Translations under genes and position numbers: made by a program
Part shown: one piece after another, positions 12,799-27,500 of the stretch
How the letters are laid out: each line of letters begins with the position of its first letter
Numbering within the stretch: the first letter of the stretch is position 1
The notes under the pieces: generated by a model
The model's input: only the letters and a program-made list of their open reading frames with translations
What the model was told of the DNA's origin: nothing
The model's database searches: none
Origin: Dipetalonema caudispina
Lineage: Eukaryota; Nematoda; Chromadorea; Rhabditida; Onchocercidae
Direction of reading: 5' to 3'
Assembly (NCBI GenBank): GCA_013365325.1
Contig: JABVXV010000020.1
Span: 186,001 to 250,000, forward strand
DNA: 64,000 bases

Positions 12799-15526
12799 AT
12801 ACGATTTTAATGGTACAACTTTTTAATTTCATTCCTAAGAAGTGATCCATCCGGTTGATGTTCAAGCTTAAGAGAGTAACAAAGTATAGCATAACAATAT
12901 ATCATCATTATCATCATTATCATCATCATCATCATCATCATCATTATCATTATTATCATCCCTTTCTTTTAGTTTATTGCTTCATCTATCTATCTATCTA
13001 TTCATTCATCCAGTTAGCTATCCATCCATCTATCCATTCAATTCATCTATCTATCTGCAATGATGGTGTACAATGCAAGTGTATATAATATATGGGCTGT
13101 TAACTGAGATAGGATGCCATAACGGATTGGACGAAAGTGATGACCGATCGGGTCGTTACAATGATATATATTCATCTTTTCCCGCTCAAACATTCATTCA
13201 TTAATTGTCCACCAATTTTACAATCATTTTTTTTTTTTTTTTTATTGCCTACTTATAAACAACATACAATCATTTTTTATTTTATTATTGTTTATTTAAT
13301 TTTTATTGATGTTTAAATAATACATAAATTATTCATTTTCTATGTCAAATGTCCTTTAAATCTTATTTAATGTTTACATGATCTATTATTGGTTAGAAAA
13401 ATTCCTTGAAAAGAAGTTCATAAAATTTTATTTAGTTATTTTAAGATAATAAATGAATTTTGAAAATTTTTATTTTCACTATAGGTATTCGTAAGAATAT
13501 GATATTATCGTAAGAACAATACAAATGATCAAGAAAAGAAAAAAAAAAAAGTTTGATTTTCAAATAAATTAACTCATTTGTAGAAATGATTTTGGATAGT
13601 TTTTGATGTACTTGTAAAAAAAAACTTCAATTTTTCTCATAACGAATCCCTCCCTATAAATGTCACCTACAACATAGAATGAGATTGTACTCGACAACAA
13701 ACAGAGGTCATTCTTCTTAATTAATTCTCATGACCTTGTAACATCATCACTATTCGTCGAACCTTCATTAATGTTAAATTACAGTGCAACATTTCGCTAT
13801 TATTCATCTTCTCAATGAATTTTTCTTCATTATCTTCGTCAATAACTTTAGTATTTCTTTTTTTCTTCTACTTATAATATTATCATTTCAAATATGTTAT
13901 GAAATTTCAAATTTAAATAACAAACTTCTTGAGGTTGAAGAAGTTTGAAGTTTAAATTATTTATTTACTGTAAATGCATTCTTGTTGAATTAAACTAACA
14001 TAGACAAAGATATTGATCACATCAATTCAACTAAATATGTAAGAATTAAAAATGGTGATTTTCATACCTATTGATTTCTTAGATTACCGTATGAAAATTA
14101 ATTTCAACTGATGACATAGTTGAAAGAATGACTTTTTACGACGGTCATGAATCACAAAACTGTCGTGTTATTTAGCGGTAACGATACTATACCTACATGA
14201 TGTCAACTATCGATTCATGTCACTTATTTTCAATGATTTAACTTTGTAGTTTGTTTAGATTTTACCGAGAGAGACCAGAAACATACATTTGATTTTTCAA
14301 AAGAGGCAATTTTATATTTTCTAAATGAACACATTCATCTGCTTGGATGATATATGATATTGGAAATATTTTTTGATAAAGACCACCCTTTTCTACTTTT
14401 TTTTTTTTCTCAATTACTTTCTGTTTGTCATTTTCATTAAAATTTAGGAAAATTTTTTTATAAAAATATAACAGTTTTATTAGTCAAATAACTAAAAAGC
14501 AAATGAAGATTAGCGGGTACACAAAATTTGGATATCATTTGAGTAGCAATAAATCATATACAGGATTGACAACCGGGATATGTATCAATTAAATATTGCT
14601 TCTTTGGTTATTTACAAAAAAAAAAACATCGTTTTTTTTTTAAGGCTTAAACCATTTTTCCTTCCCTTTGTAGCAGTTGACATTTGACGTTGAAATATGT
14701 TTGGATTTTATGCATATAAAATATTTTCCATCTTTCTTATTAATAATAAAATGATACATACTACGGGTAACTTTTGCATGCTGTCATTAAATCATCAAAT
14801 TAAAATAGAACGTAGAAACTTATGATATTATAGTGTCTGTGAACTAATCGAGACATTCTTTATAATATGTTGCAAATCCTCGGAATTCTCTAAGATCAAT
14901 CGATTACGCAAGGTAATGCATAGTTTTTATTCTATTTAATTATTGCTCAAATTCTCAATGATTTGCATTGCTTGATATTAACTTTATTATTCTAATGCTA
15001 TGAACTTGTTTTAAATTCTGTTTTTTTTTTTTGTTCTGCAAGCAGATTGAAACATATCGATAAAGAAAAAAATAATACAATATAATTTTAAATTAATTTC
15101 ATTATTAAAATTTTTCGTTCATTTCATTTCTGTTATGACTTCTAATAATGCTAAAATGTATTTACAATTTTTAAGAATGATCAATAAATTGAGAAAAATT
15201 GTTAGTTTCATGTCATATCAAACAATAGCAATAAATTCAAAAATTATGTGCTAAACAAATAGAAATGAAATACAGCTACAAATTGCAAAATTGCAACGAA
15301 GGAATTTCCTTTTTTTTTTCTTTTTTTTTTTTTTTTCTTTTCAAAAAAGTGATTTTTAAACAAATTAGTGAGAAAGGAGTGATTGGTATGATATGTGGCG
15401 GCGGAGAGTGTAAGCTATTCAGTAGATCGGACAGGAAAGATGGAGTTGAAATGACGAAACAAATGGATTGCATTAGTTTTTCGAGTCTTTTTTTTTTTTT
15501 TGATGATAATGATGATAATAATAATA

Positions 15527-15564
<38 letters not shown>

Positions 15565-18500
15565 AATGATAATGATAATGATGATGATGATGATGATAGT
15601 CGTCATCATTATGTGAAAAAAGAAACAAGTTTTCTCTCTTTTTGTTTTAAAAAAAAAAAAAAAATTTGATTTTTTTTTTTTTTTTTCAAACTATTTGCCT
15701 AATGTCTTTCGATCTTTGACATTTAAAGCTCTCATGCCTCATTCTTTTAGCTCTTCTCTCGTCTTTCATGATAAATTACTTCATCGTTAAAATTTATTCC
15801 ATCAATACTTCATTGGCACTGTTAGCCCACCCTCAGTAATCATTCATTAACCAATCGTACAAACAATACATCTCCCTTAATTTATAGCACAATTTATCTG
15901 TTTGTTGTTGTTGTTGTTTTTTTTTTTTTTTTTTTTTTCAACAATTTTATTGATGTAATTTTTTTCTTTTTTTTTTTTTTTGTTTTCCTTTACGCTTAAT
16001 TCGAAAGTGAAATTTAAAAGATTTTTTACTTTATCAAATCAATTTGAAATTTCATTAAATTCTTCAACGTTTTACTTTTTACATTTATGAAAAAATGCAA
16101 GTAATAAAATTTTTTTTTTATTCGATTTTACTTGAATAAGAGATGCTAATGGATGTAGAGGAAAGGGAAATAGATGAAATACTTTCAAATATGCTTTTAA
16201 AAAAAAAAAAAATTATAAAATTGTGATGCTATTTGCATTTGAAATTGGTTTGCTTGCTGAACTTCAGGTGGTAGTTCAATTGAGCTGCAATTTTATATAG
16301 GAATAACTATAAATTTAATTGTATGATTCATCATCTAGGCTGATAACTATCATTATTAAATTCTTGAAAGGTAAACTGTCTTAGGAAGAAATGAAAAATG
16401 CTGAAGAGTCAGCTGATATCTAAATGATGAAGAGAATGCGTAGAAAGTGCAAATATTGAATTTTTTTTAGATTGGATTACAAAAATAGGCATGTCTAACA
16501 TCCAATTTAGTTTCTTTTTTTGATAATTTTAACATTTTTTTATCGTATCGTTTTATTCTTAAATAATATTTGAAAATTATAATATTATCCATTTTTTTTT
16601 TTTTTTTGTAGTATGGAAGACGTTTCATCGCCTTCCAGACGACCCTATATTAGGCTGACATCATTTCTCAACAATGTTACCAAAAATGCGGGTGATGAAG
16701 TACGATTTAAATGTGAAGCTGCTGGTAATCCATTACCACTTCAGTTTAGGTAAAACTTTTACTTAATGAAATTTTAGAAAGATGATCCAATAATTTTGTT
16801 ATAGTTATTCGTATGATTAAGAAATGATATTGAAATATATGCAGGAAATTACTGTCGAATAAGATTTAAAAGAAGAATTTGTATCAAATAATAATTGAGA
16901 AATAATATGAAATGATAAACGTATTGAACTCAAAGCTGTTTACTTTTTATATTATTAATGAAAATGAAATTTTAGAATTTGCATGTAGGTTTAATTACAT
17001 CATAAGCAGAAATTGAATTCTTTTAATTACTTAAAATAAATGATGTAATTAATCAATGCAAAAATTTATTCATTTCACATTAAACACCAAACATTTTTGT
17101 AGCTGGCTGAAAAATCATGCTCCGGTGGAAAAGAATCGTAAGACGAAAATAAAGAATCGTGAATACTGGTCTCGATTGGTGATTACTGATTTGGAAGTTC
17201 TGGACAGTGGCTACTATCAATGTGTTGTTAGCAATTCTTTTGCAACTGTCAATACCACTGCTGTCCTTAGGGTTCGTTTAATAATTTCATTTATTTATTT
17301 ATTTATTTATTTTTTTCATGCTCTTCCCAATCACAACAGATCTCAATTCAAATTCATATTATCAGTATTTCAATTCAACTATCCGTCATTGCTTCCTTTC
17401 ATTTCATTGGTTTAACTTTAAAATCTTATCATCGTCCATCTACAAATATCAGTGACTATACCTTCATGCTAATCATTTAATTTTTTGCTATCCATAAAAT
17501 TATGCAAATCGAGTTTTTTTTTTTTTTTTTGACAGAAATTATTGACGAAAATTTTCCCCCAAATTATTTGTTTCTAAAATCTTTACAGAAAATGAAGCAT
17601 TTCCTTTTATTTTGGTGAAATTTCTGTGGTTCATTTTGTTTGACAAATAATTTATGCATTTCACTTCCTTTTTTTTTTTTTTTTTTTTGTTTTTGTTTCC
17701 AGAAATTAAATTAAAAATTTGATAAATACACTAAATTAAAGTATTGTTAGCAAAGTTTTTTTTTTTGATAAAAATTATTAACAAAGACTTTTGCCAAATT
17801 ATTTGTTTCTAAAATTTTTTACATGAAAAAAAAAAAAAATGAAATTAGACATTTTCGACAGTATTTATAAAATTGTAAATAGTAAATGGTAATTTAGAAA
17901 GAATAAAAGGGGAGAAGATTAATATTAAATTTCCTCAATTTCATAATTGTTTAGTTAGAGAAAGATTTGTATCAATTTCGAATGAATTCTCATTGGATCA
18001 TATTGATATTGCATCTATTACTCATTCATCCATGTAAATTGTACCACTACTACCAATCAAGTTGCTTATTAAATTTTCAAATATCTTTCATTTTGTCAAA
18101 ATTTCTATTCACAATGATTCATCATTGGATATTTGAGAATATTTATTGCTATATGAAGCAAAAATTAATTCTCTAACCATTCCATTGCACTATTTTTTTT
18201 TTCTTTTTTTTTTTCTTTTTTAAATTCTTGTTGATAACATTTTTTTTTTTGTTTAATACATATTGTTCATCGATTTATTGCTTTCTTAACTAATTAATTA
18301 TTGAAAGTTGAATTATTGCTCATCACTTGTTGACATTATTTTTTTTTTTTTTTTTTTTTTGTTTCAAACATTCCATTTGTATGTGCAAAATTATTTCGTC
18401 CTTATCGATTAAATATTATAAATATTAGATTTCTTATCAATTAAATTAAAATGATAAAAAAATTTTTTTTTTTGGATTAAATATGATTAAGTAATTTTTT

Positions 18501-21500
18501 TGTTCAATTTTGAATTTTCAACACAAATTTGTCTATTGTTGCATTCAAAAAAAGAAAAAAAAAAAAGTATTAGAATGAAACGAAAATATAATAAATGACT
18601 TTCGGAAAATGACAACATTTGATATTTTGCAAAGCAAAATTAACAGACAAACAACAATTTGTCGATCAGTTAGTTTAGTTCACTTTCCATTCATTCCTTT
18701 TTTTCATTCTTCCATCTCTTCACAATTGTCTTCTTTTCATACTTTTGTTGATTGACCGATGTTTTTTATAAGCTTTAAAAAGTTTTTTTTTTTTTTTTTT
18801 TTTTTTCTGAAAAATTCCTATTTTTTTTTTTTTTTTTTCTTTTTGTTTTTTTTTTTGCTGAATAATTTTTAAATTCGTTTTTTCTTTTTTTTTTTTTTTT
18901 GCATTATTTCTACCATAATGGAAATAGTTTTAATTTGTGAATGTTAAATGATAAATAATGATTGGCATCAAAGAATTTATTTCAATTTTACAACAGTCCC
19001 AAAAATTTGTAAAAATGATTTCTATAGCCAATCGTAGATGATAAACTAATTTAATGAATTAGAACCTCAGATGTCAAAATGCTTTATGATTTGCATAAAC
19101 AATGGTTAATTATAACGGTAGCAGTAAACAATCAAGCCTTTCCATATATATATATATATATATATACATTTGACATTTGCATTCATTGCTCTAATTCTGA
19201 TATATCTGTTTCATCCTCTTAGATTGATTGATTATATTGCCATTTCATCAATCAATAAATGCTTCTTTGATTAGTCACTTTATTCAATTACCATTTAAAT
19301 TATATTGAATTGAATTATTTATTATTCATATTGATAAGTTGCTACTCAATTCTGTTTAAATTCGACTACACAAAATTACTTTTTTTTTTTTTTAGAAATA
19401 TGATAGAATTGTTTTGGCTCTTTTGCTATTTTCTAAATATTTGGGAATAAATTCTCTGAAAGAAAATTAATAGTGCATCTGATATCATCATTCTATGATA
19501 ATCTATCTAGCCAATAAAAAGGATGAATAATGGAACCAGAAGTTATTTACAGCTTTTATGGAAGGAAAATTTGAGCGAAATTTTAATTTAAAGTGATTTA
19601 AGAAGTTTTTAAAAAATTTGAAAATTTTTAACTACTGGCTAATTGTTTGCATTCTGGACGTTTCCTTTTAGGCATTGCTAAATGCTATGGAAAAGTCATA
19701 AACAATATTTAGCTTAAAATTTCCCATATTCCATGTAATTCTTATCATTAGCCATCATCCAAATGTCTTTAATTAATTAATCATTTTGCACGATATTTAA
19801 TTATTACATCCAATTCGCTTTCGTTCTCTGTATTGTCATATTTAATCAAAAGAGAGTATTTTTATCAGTTTAATTTACAAATATTTTATTTTTATGCTCC
19901 ATTTAATTTAGTTTAATTAATTTTTATTTTCATTCAATCCGCCACATTCTGATTCAATTGATTACATCAACTTTTTTACACTTAAAACTTTGTGCCATTA
20001 GTACAAATTAATGAAATTTTATACTTTGTAATAATGCTTCTTTATTGTTGAATTAAATTATTATGAATAAATGAATGAAAAAATAAATTTGAAAAAAATT
20101 AAGTGCTGGGAAAAAAAATTACTAAATAAAGGAAGGGATTAGGAAAATTTGTTGATAGATGAAGTAATTACAACAAATAAATCATTTAAAAAAAAAAAAA
20201 AAGTTGTTTAAATTGAAGAGATAGGAAGGAATGGTAAAATATTGTTGGAAATAGTATTATGTTGAATTAAAAAGATATATTCAAGTGATACTATCATATC
20301 ATTCGATGATCTATGTCGTAGAAGTAGTGGTAGAGTTGTTGTTATTACAGATATGTATTCATTTAGAGAGTGAAGATGAAACAGCATATTTTGCTTAATT
20401 AGAATTTCTCATATTTCATAATTTATTTAAATTTAATTCGGTAGGAAAAGGAAAAGGCTCAAATGAAATGAAGCGAAACAATAAAATATGTAATATGGGG
20501 GTGAAGTAAATCGAGTAAAAGAAGGAAGAGGCCATGTATGTATATATATATATAATTTGATGGCCTTCTCTATCATATCGACCTCGAGGCTTCGGCTCTT
20601 GCTGTGCAAAATGTCGTTGTCCAAAAAGCAATCGTTGAAATTGTAATCCATCATGATGAATGGATGGACAATGACGAAGACGACGACGATGACGACGACG
20701 ACGACGATGACGATAACGATGACGATGACGACGACTCACTCCATGGGTAGCAGACACCGATCGGACACAATCCTTTTCATTCAACAGTGGTAATAGTAGT
20801 GGCAATGGTGATCTGAGATCTTCGTTATCCATCCATCTGTACTGTGTTGATTTAACTGATGAACGGATTGGGTTATGTGATCTCATTATCACTTTTCCTA
20901 TTATTTTCATCATATTTTTGGCTAATATTTTTATGATATTTTCTTTTTAAATATTTGAAATGTTAAATTTTGAAGTTTAAAAATGAAGAATTATTCATTT
21001 TTCTCTTCTTCATAATCACTAATAATCATTAATCATACTCAAATTACTTTTTTTTTTTTTTTTCAATAAAGAAGGTAAAATTACTTACTTTTTCGTCCTC
21101 TCTATTCATTTGTTAGTTCATTCTTGTTTGAATCAAATGAAATTTTTAGATCTAATTTTTATGTTACATAATTTATTTTCCTAATTTTTTTTCTTTTTTT
21201 TTTAGAAACTTCAAAAAATTAAGGGAAATTTTTCTTATTTGATTGTGGTGGAATTGATGTTTGTTTATCATATCAATTTAATTACAATGATAAGATACAC
21301 ACTGCTATTCTTAGTTAATTATTGCTAAGGTATTCCAATATAATTTGTTTCACACTGGTAACTTAATTTTTAAACTGAAAATTGAAATGGAATAATTATA
21401 TTAAATTAGTTAGTAGTTGAAAGTAGAAAATATGCAATCAATCATTGATTATACAAATCATTTTCCGAAAGAGTATTTTGTGTTAAATTCTACAGTGTTG

Positions 21501-24500
21501 TCTTTTAATATTATCGCATATCTTTTTTCCTTCTTAGGTTTATTCTATGAGTAATTCTATCTGTTCTTAAAATTATTCAAATTAATTTCTCAAATTTTTC
21601 TTAATATTTTCCAAATTCAAACTATGTATGTTTCATAGGAAGCAAACAGATGACATTTAATAAATCGGTGTTCCTTTGAATCTTTGATTATCTTTGTGCT
21701 TATCTGTTCATTACTAACCTTTGACCCCTGTAACAATCTTCCAAAATGTCTATTATCTGCGTAACGGATGCAGCTGTTCATTTCGGCTTTTTTCTTATGT
21801 ACCATATCCATTGTTCAACAGACATCCTGTTAACCAATCAGTGATTCGTGGCTTTAAATAAATTCATTGCTAAATGTATCGCAACACTTATAATGCATAT
21901 TTCTAAAGACTCTATCATAATTTTTCAATTTAAATTTTTAATTTTCAACTTTTAGTTAATTGAGTAATTTATGCTATTCCCACTGTTAGTGTTTCTTCCG
22001 ATACTGTTTCATTCATCATATTATTGCATTATAAAATTTAAATCACTATTGATTTCAGGTCAATAATATTCTTGATGGAAAATCCACGAATATAAACAAA
22101 TTGAAGGGAAAGTCAACATCGAGAATTACTAATTTGCAAAACGACGAATATTTTGAAGAGGTATATATTGCTTCTGGTAGAAAATTTTTATTTTTGCCAT
22201 TGAATATTTCATAAGAATTTATTGAAAGTTTTGTAAAATTTTTTTTTTTTTTTTAACTATGACATAAGTAATTTTGACTTCGTTGTTGAATTTTCTTTAT
22301 TAATTATAGTTTAAGAGGAATAATTCAAAATGTTTGATTATGTAGGATTTCGAAGGACCAGGTTCGTCGATGTCCGGTGGTTTAGGACGATTACCGAGTG
22401 AAGAGGAATCTGAGGATAGCCTTTGGAATGTCCCAAATAATGCAGCGGGACCAGGATATGCACCAATGGCTCCAAGTGATCGATGGCTTGATGGATTGAA
22501 TGCGAAAGTTGGCGATTGTGTCCTATACCGAGGTGAAGCATGTCGTGAGTATCTCATCGGTCGTTACGTTATGATCATAAGCGATAATAGGGAGGATATG
22601 TACGATGTCGGTTAGTATTTTCTTATTTCCATCCGTTATTCATACTTTTATTGCCAATCAAATAGTTTTGCAAAAGAATGGAATAATGAAAATATTGAGT
22701 AATAAATTTTGGTGCATAATTTGGTCATAAAAAGTTGCTTTAATACCTTCAGGAATTCATAGATAGTTTCGATGTTTTGCAAAATTGATGCAAAGACAGC
22801 AATTCCGATATCTTTGCAACATTTTTGAATATGAATAAAAAACGCTGCACGAAATTATTGGATAAAGTAAATACGAATGATTATGCAATAATTCAACAGT
22901 TTTGTACCACATAGAGATTTAATTTTTAAATTTCACTGCAGATCGCAATCTTCGAGCGGCGATGATGTTCATTAACAGTAGTCCGGTCATATCGGCACAG
23001 TGTAAGCACTACTCGCATGCTGTTGCATGCTATCATATGTACAAAATATGTGATAGGGGATCCGGAACAGATTATCGAACCACGTCCGGTATGCCTCATA
23101 TATTGACGATTTGCCGAAAGGATTGTGATGCGCTGCAGGTTTATTTTTTGCTATGTTAGAATTGAACAATGTTAAACTTTGTTGCTGAGACGTAAAAATT
23201 CCACAAATGTTTTGTCCATCCAGTTCGGAAATGCAAATCATATTACATTTCAGGCAGATTTATGTCCTAAAGAATTAGCATTAGCAGCTGAGCATGATCT
23301 GGTTGGTGACGATCCCAAAGCTCTTCTCCCCAAATGTCAATCGTTAAATCCAAAGGCAGAATATTGCATACCCATTATTAATGTTGCTGATCAGGTATCT
23401 TTTAATTTTAATCTGAAAGCTTATCATAAGTAAAATTTCTCAGAGACGTGAACTATGTAACTTCAAGTGAATACTGTTGTTTTTCGAGATTAAAAACAAA
23501 TTTCATTTCTAGTCCGAAGGTAGTACTCATTCGTTTACCGATTCTTCAAAAGAATTACCGCATTGGTGCTATGTGGATAGCGGTAAAACTTACGATGGTA
23601 ATGCTTCCTTAACAAAATCTGGGAAACGTTGTATGAACTGGACACAGAGTTCCTCAAGGTAATTTATCTTTTGCTGTCATCTAAATAAAATTTGGACATC
23701 TGTCCTTCTGTGGTGGAATTTTCCTTTTTTGTTTATTTAAAGGTTATCATTATATCGTTGTGAATGCATTACTGTGGAGTTAAAGCTTATTTGAAATAAA
23801 GCATTCCATAAAACTTTGTATGGTATGACATCTTGCTTACATTAAAAGTAAGAAATTTTTCCGAAATGATGGATTTTCACTGCTGAAACATCATTCTATA
23901 ATGATTAATAAATGGGTTGTTGCAGGGAATTCAACATTGATCGGTATCCGTCATTGCGAACGAGCAAGAATTATTGTCGCAATCCTGGAGGTAAAAAGAG
24001 CTCTCCATGGTGTTTCAGTCATCCAAATGGACAGGAAGAATATTGTGATATTAGTCAGTGTCCTGCTAGTATGTATCCTTACTTAAGAGATCGAGAAGTA
24101 ATGGGAACTATTGATGATGATGTTTGTACTTTTTAATGCATTTTTCTTTTTTTTTTTTTCTTTTTTCGTTTCTTTTTAAGCGAATAGCACTTTGAGAGAA
24201 TCAATTATTTGTTTGTATCTTAGCTAAAGGAATAAAATATGAGTTCTCCTCAATGTACTTTACATATGGTAATCTATCAAATTTGGTATAAAAAGTGTTA
24301 AAAAAATTTATATTCAGGGTTCTCTAATCGGTGATATATCGAACATTTGGTCAGGTCTATCGTCTCCTTGGCAATTGGCTGTACTTGGTGGTTTCGGATT
24401 TTTCATTTTTAGTCTGATTCTTCTGTGTTGTTATTGTTGTTGTCGAAGGAAACGTAGAGAAACAGCAAGCTCTTCATCAACTATCAAGAAAAATGGGCTA

Positions 24501-27500
24501 CAAAACTGTAATGGATGTAGTATTTCAAGCAGGTTCATTTATTATTTTTCTTAATTAAATGAAATTATTAGAACTGTTATGGTGCATTCTTCTTGACATG
24601 ATGGAGAAAAATATTTTCAGTGCTGTAAATAGCACATATTATCGGAAACTGAATGGCGCAGCAAACACTGATCCGAACAGTACAGCCTTCGAGCTTTCCT
24701 CACTGATACAAGCACCGACAAATAGTAATACTTTTATGCAGCATCATTCTGGTAGTTATGCTCAGTATAGTCCGAGGCCTTCGACTGAGCCTTCTGTTGA
24801 ACCATATCAAATTCCTGAAATACAATCTAGCCAGGTCAGCACTTTTTTTTTACAAATTATATTTATGAGATTATGACTTCAGATACTTAACATCTTACAA
24901 CTTCTTCTTCTAGCTTAGGTTGATATTGAGTGATCACGATAGTATTTTTGACCTTAGCATGTTTTGTCATGCTTTTAATTATAAATTATGTAGGAGAAAC
25001 TTTCTATGTTATTTCACTTCTTGTGACAAGGAAGCCTATTTATTCACTAAGGAGGAACAAATTTCAGTTGCAAATCGGCGATGTGATTGGCGAAGGACAA
25101 TTTGGTGTGATACGCAATGGTAACTGGCATGGTTCGCTTCTTAATGGCGAACCGATACAGGTTGATTACCTTTTTTCTATCTTTTAATTTCTCATTGTGA
25201 GGGAATTTAGCAGATGCTTTCTCTTTCTTTTGTTTTACTTTTTTTTTTTTGTTATTGAATCGAAAGTTCTAAGTGATTTTTTGTACTCTTATTTAATGAA
25301 TGATATAATGAAGTCAAATACTGTAGGAATATTTGGACCTAAACATTTTAATAGTTGAGTAGGAAACGAGGATATGTTTCCTCTTACAACTATCGCTAAA
25401 GTTTTTTGCAGGTGGCAATCAAATCGTTGAAATCTGGAAGCAGTGCCGTGGAGAGGCAAAATTTTGAGGAGGAAATTCGTACGATAGCACCCTTCGATCA
25501 TCCAAATGTTGTGCGTTTACTCGGTGTTTGTTACTTTGATACACAACAACTGAGTGCTGTGTTTGAATATATGGTACACGGTGATCTTCATGACTTTTTG
25601 CGCCTCCGAGCACCAAAAACTAATGGGTTCGTATTATTCTTCAAAAATTTTGTCTTCCAATATTCCATTCATGCTGTTTTATAGCGGTGTATTTGTACTG
25701 GACTTTAGGATTTTTTACGAAAGAGTGGATAAGAGGAAGAGATCAAATTTTGAAAATGAAAGTCGATTTTAATATTTTGCCAGATCAAAGAGTATGAACT
25801 ACTATTTCTTCGTCTTTGAAAGTGAAGCGTTTAAATGGGTAACTTCAAAATTAAAAGATATATTCATTCCGAAAGATCGATTCTCAACTGTGAGTTGCAA
25901 GAGAGAAAATATTTGTTGTCCTGGCACTTCGAACAGTAATTTCTTTTCCGTAGTATTTCGAATATTCTTGGTAAATTTATTGAATATTTGGCGTATCAGA
26001 GGGGATGCATTTAGTATTGAGCAGTTTGTTCCCTTATATTTACGAAAAAACATTGTTTGCAGATATGAACAAGTAGTCGATCAGGATCGGATCATCGCTG
26101 ATAATGAAGATTTCTTGCGTATCGCCCTCCAGGTACCCTTTCTTATTTTTAACAATTATTTGGGTATTCTTTTTCTCGAACGATCTTATTGAAACAATAG
26201 AAGAATCATTCGCTTAGAGATATTCCGGTTGATCAAAATTTGTAGTCGGTGAATTTGGTTAATTTTTCTCTGTTTAAGATTTCGTACGGTATGAAATATT
26301 TATCGGGCATGAATTTCGTGCATCGTGATTTGGCAGCCAGAAATTGTCTTGTGGCCGATCAACGAGTCATTAAAATTGCTGATTTTGGTTTGGTCCGAAA
26401 TTGTTATGAAAAGGATTACTATAAGGTTTATCATGAATTTTTAAAAATGATGGCTAGCAGTATAATACGATTTTATAAAATCGATGTTTTAGAGTAAATG
26501 AATGTTTGCAGAATTTCAATTTCGGTCTTTTTCTTCAAAGTTTTGTTTTAGAGCACAATCTTTAGGCTTTATTTTTATTTTTAGAAAAATGATTTTTGGT
26601 GTTTTTAAATTACTTTGCATTCTGCGATGATTTTTCGGAATCTCCAGTAAATGTAAGTATATGCTGTAGATGATTTCTGCAGGTGATGCATCGGACCTGG
26701 TTGCCAGTTCGCTGGATGTCACAAGAGGCAATCCAATATGGTCGTTTCAGTGAAGCAACCGATGTTTGGTCATTTGGAGTAACTTTATGGGAAATTTATT
26801 CATACGGAAGGCAGCCATATGAGAGTTACTCTCATCAGGATGTCATCGAATTGATCTCTGTACGAAGCCTACTGGAATGTCCACAGAATTGCCCAACTAA
26901 TATATATAGGTATCTGATGGTTTATTTATTATTCTATCATCCATTGAAGTAACAAATGACATTACTGAATTGAAAGAATTTATTTTTATTGGTCGATTAA
27001 TTAGTTAGTCCGACACGTTATCTTATTTTTTTTGAAATGAACCTATTTCTCTACCTTTGAAAGAGAATCGCAGTTGATGAATGATTATTTTACAGTTTAA
27101 TGGTAGAATGTTGGCATGAACATCCGGAGCGACGGCCAACATTCAGTGAACTTTATTCACGTCTTCAGACTTGGTCACTTACAAGTCCATCACAGTCTGT
27201 ACTTTCGCACCAACAAAATCACCCGGCCAGTTCGCATTCCGGTATGCTTTAATCTAATACATCCTTTTAATCAATATGCGGGAAATGAAAGCATTTCGAT
27301 TTAATGCTTCGATTCAATTAGTATTTTATTGATACTGATAATTTTAGATTCATTTTAGACTCAAGTGCTGCTGCAAATCGAGGTAGCAGACAGTCATCAT
27401 CAACCCCGTCGGTGAGCTTATTACGCGGTACTACCGGCAATACCTCCCTTGGAACTGTTCCAAGTATGAGTACCACGGCTTTTTCGGTACCTTCACCAGC

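Larger units (their letters stand above)
10060..16611 (+). other. First large ROR intron (6.5 kb)
   Basis: No exon or nested gene that I can support. It holds poly(T) and poly(A) tracts, with A runs clustered at 10849-11575, plus an (AT)n tract (12207-12255), TC and GA tracts (12468-12504, 12751-12797), ATC and TATC repeats (12900-13058) and a GAT tract (15502-15597). Confidence 0.7.
17272..22058 (+). other. Second large ROR intron (4.8 kb)
   Basis: Mostly poly(T)-rich non-coding DNA with a short (AT)n tract near 19144. It contains a GAC-triplet repeat (20672-20735) lying inside a minus-strand open frame of 165 codons, described separately as a possible nested gene. Confidence 0.75.

Noticed and set aside
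12602..13088. Open frames of 96 and 77 codons around GA and ATC repeats
   Set aside because: Low-complexity repeat translations (Leu/Ser and His/Tyr).
15265..15669. 134-codon plus-strand frame and its minus-strand poly-Ile counterpart
   Set aside because: Almost entirely a translation of T runs and a GAT microsatellite; no complex sequence.
16988..16998. GGTTTAATTAC, the first 11 bases of nematode SL1
   Set aside because: The match ends after 11 bases and there is no SL RNA structure, so it is chance within an intron.
24069..24072. Donor GTATGT right after the last kringle cysteine
   Set aside because: Joining here to the next exon gives an immediate stop; the donor at 24122 keeps the frame into the membrane segment.
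25794..26192. 132-codon frame in the ROR kinase region
   Set aside because: Only its last part is the real exon 26063-26132; the rest is intron that happens to be open.
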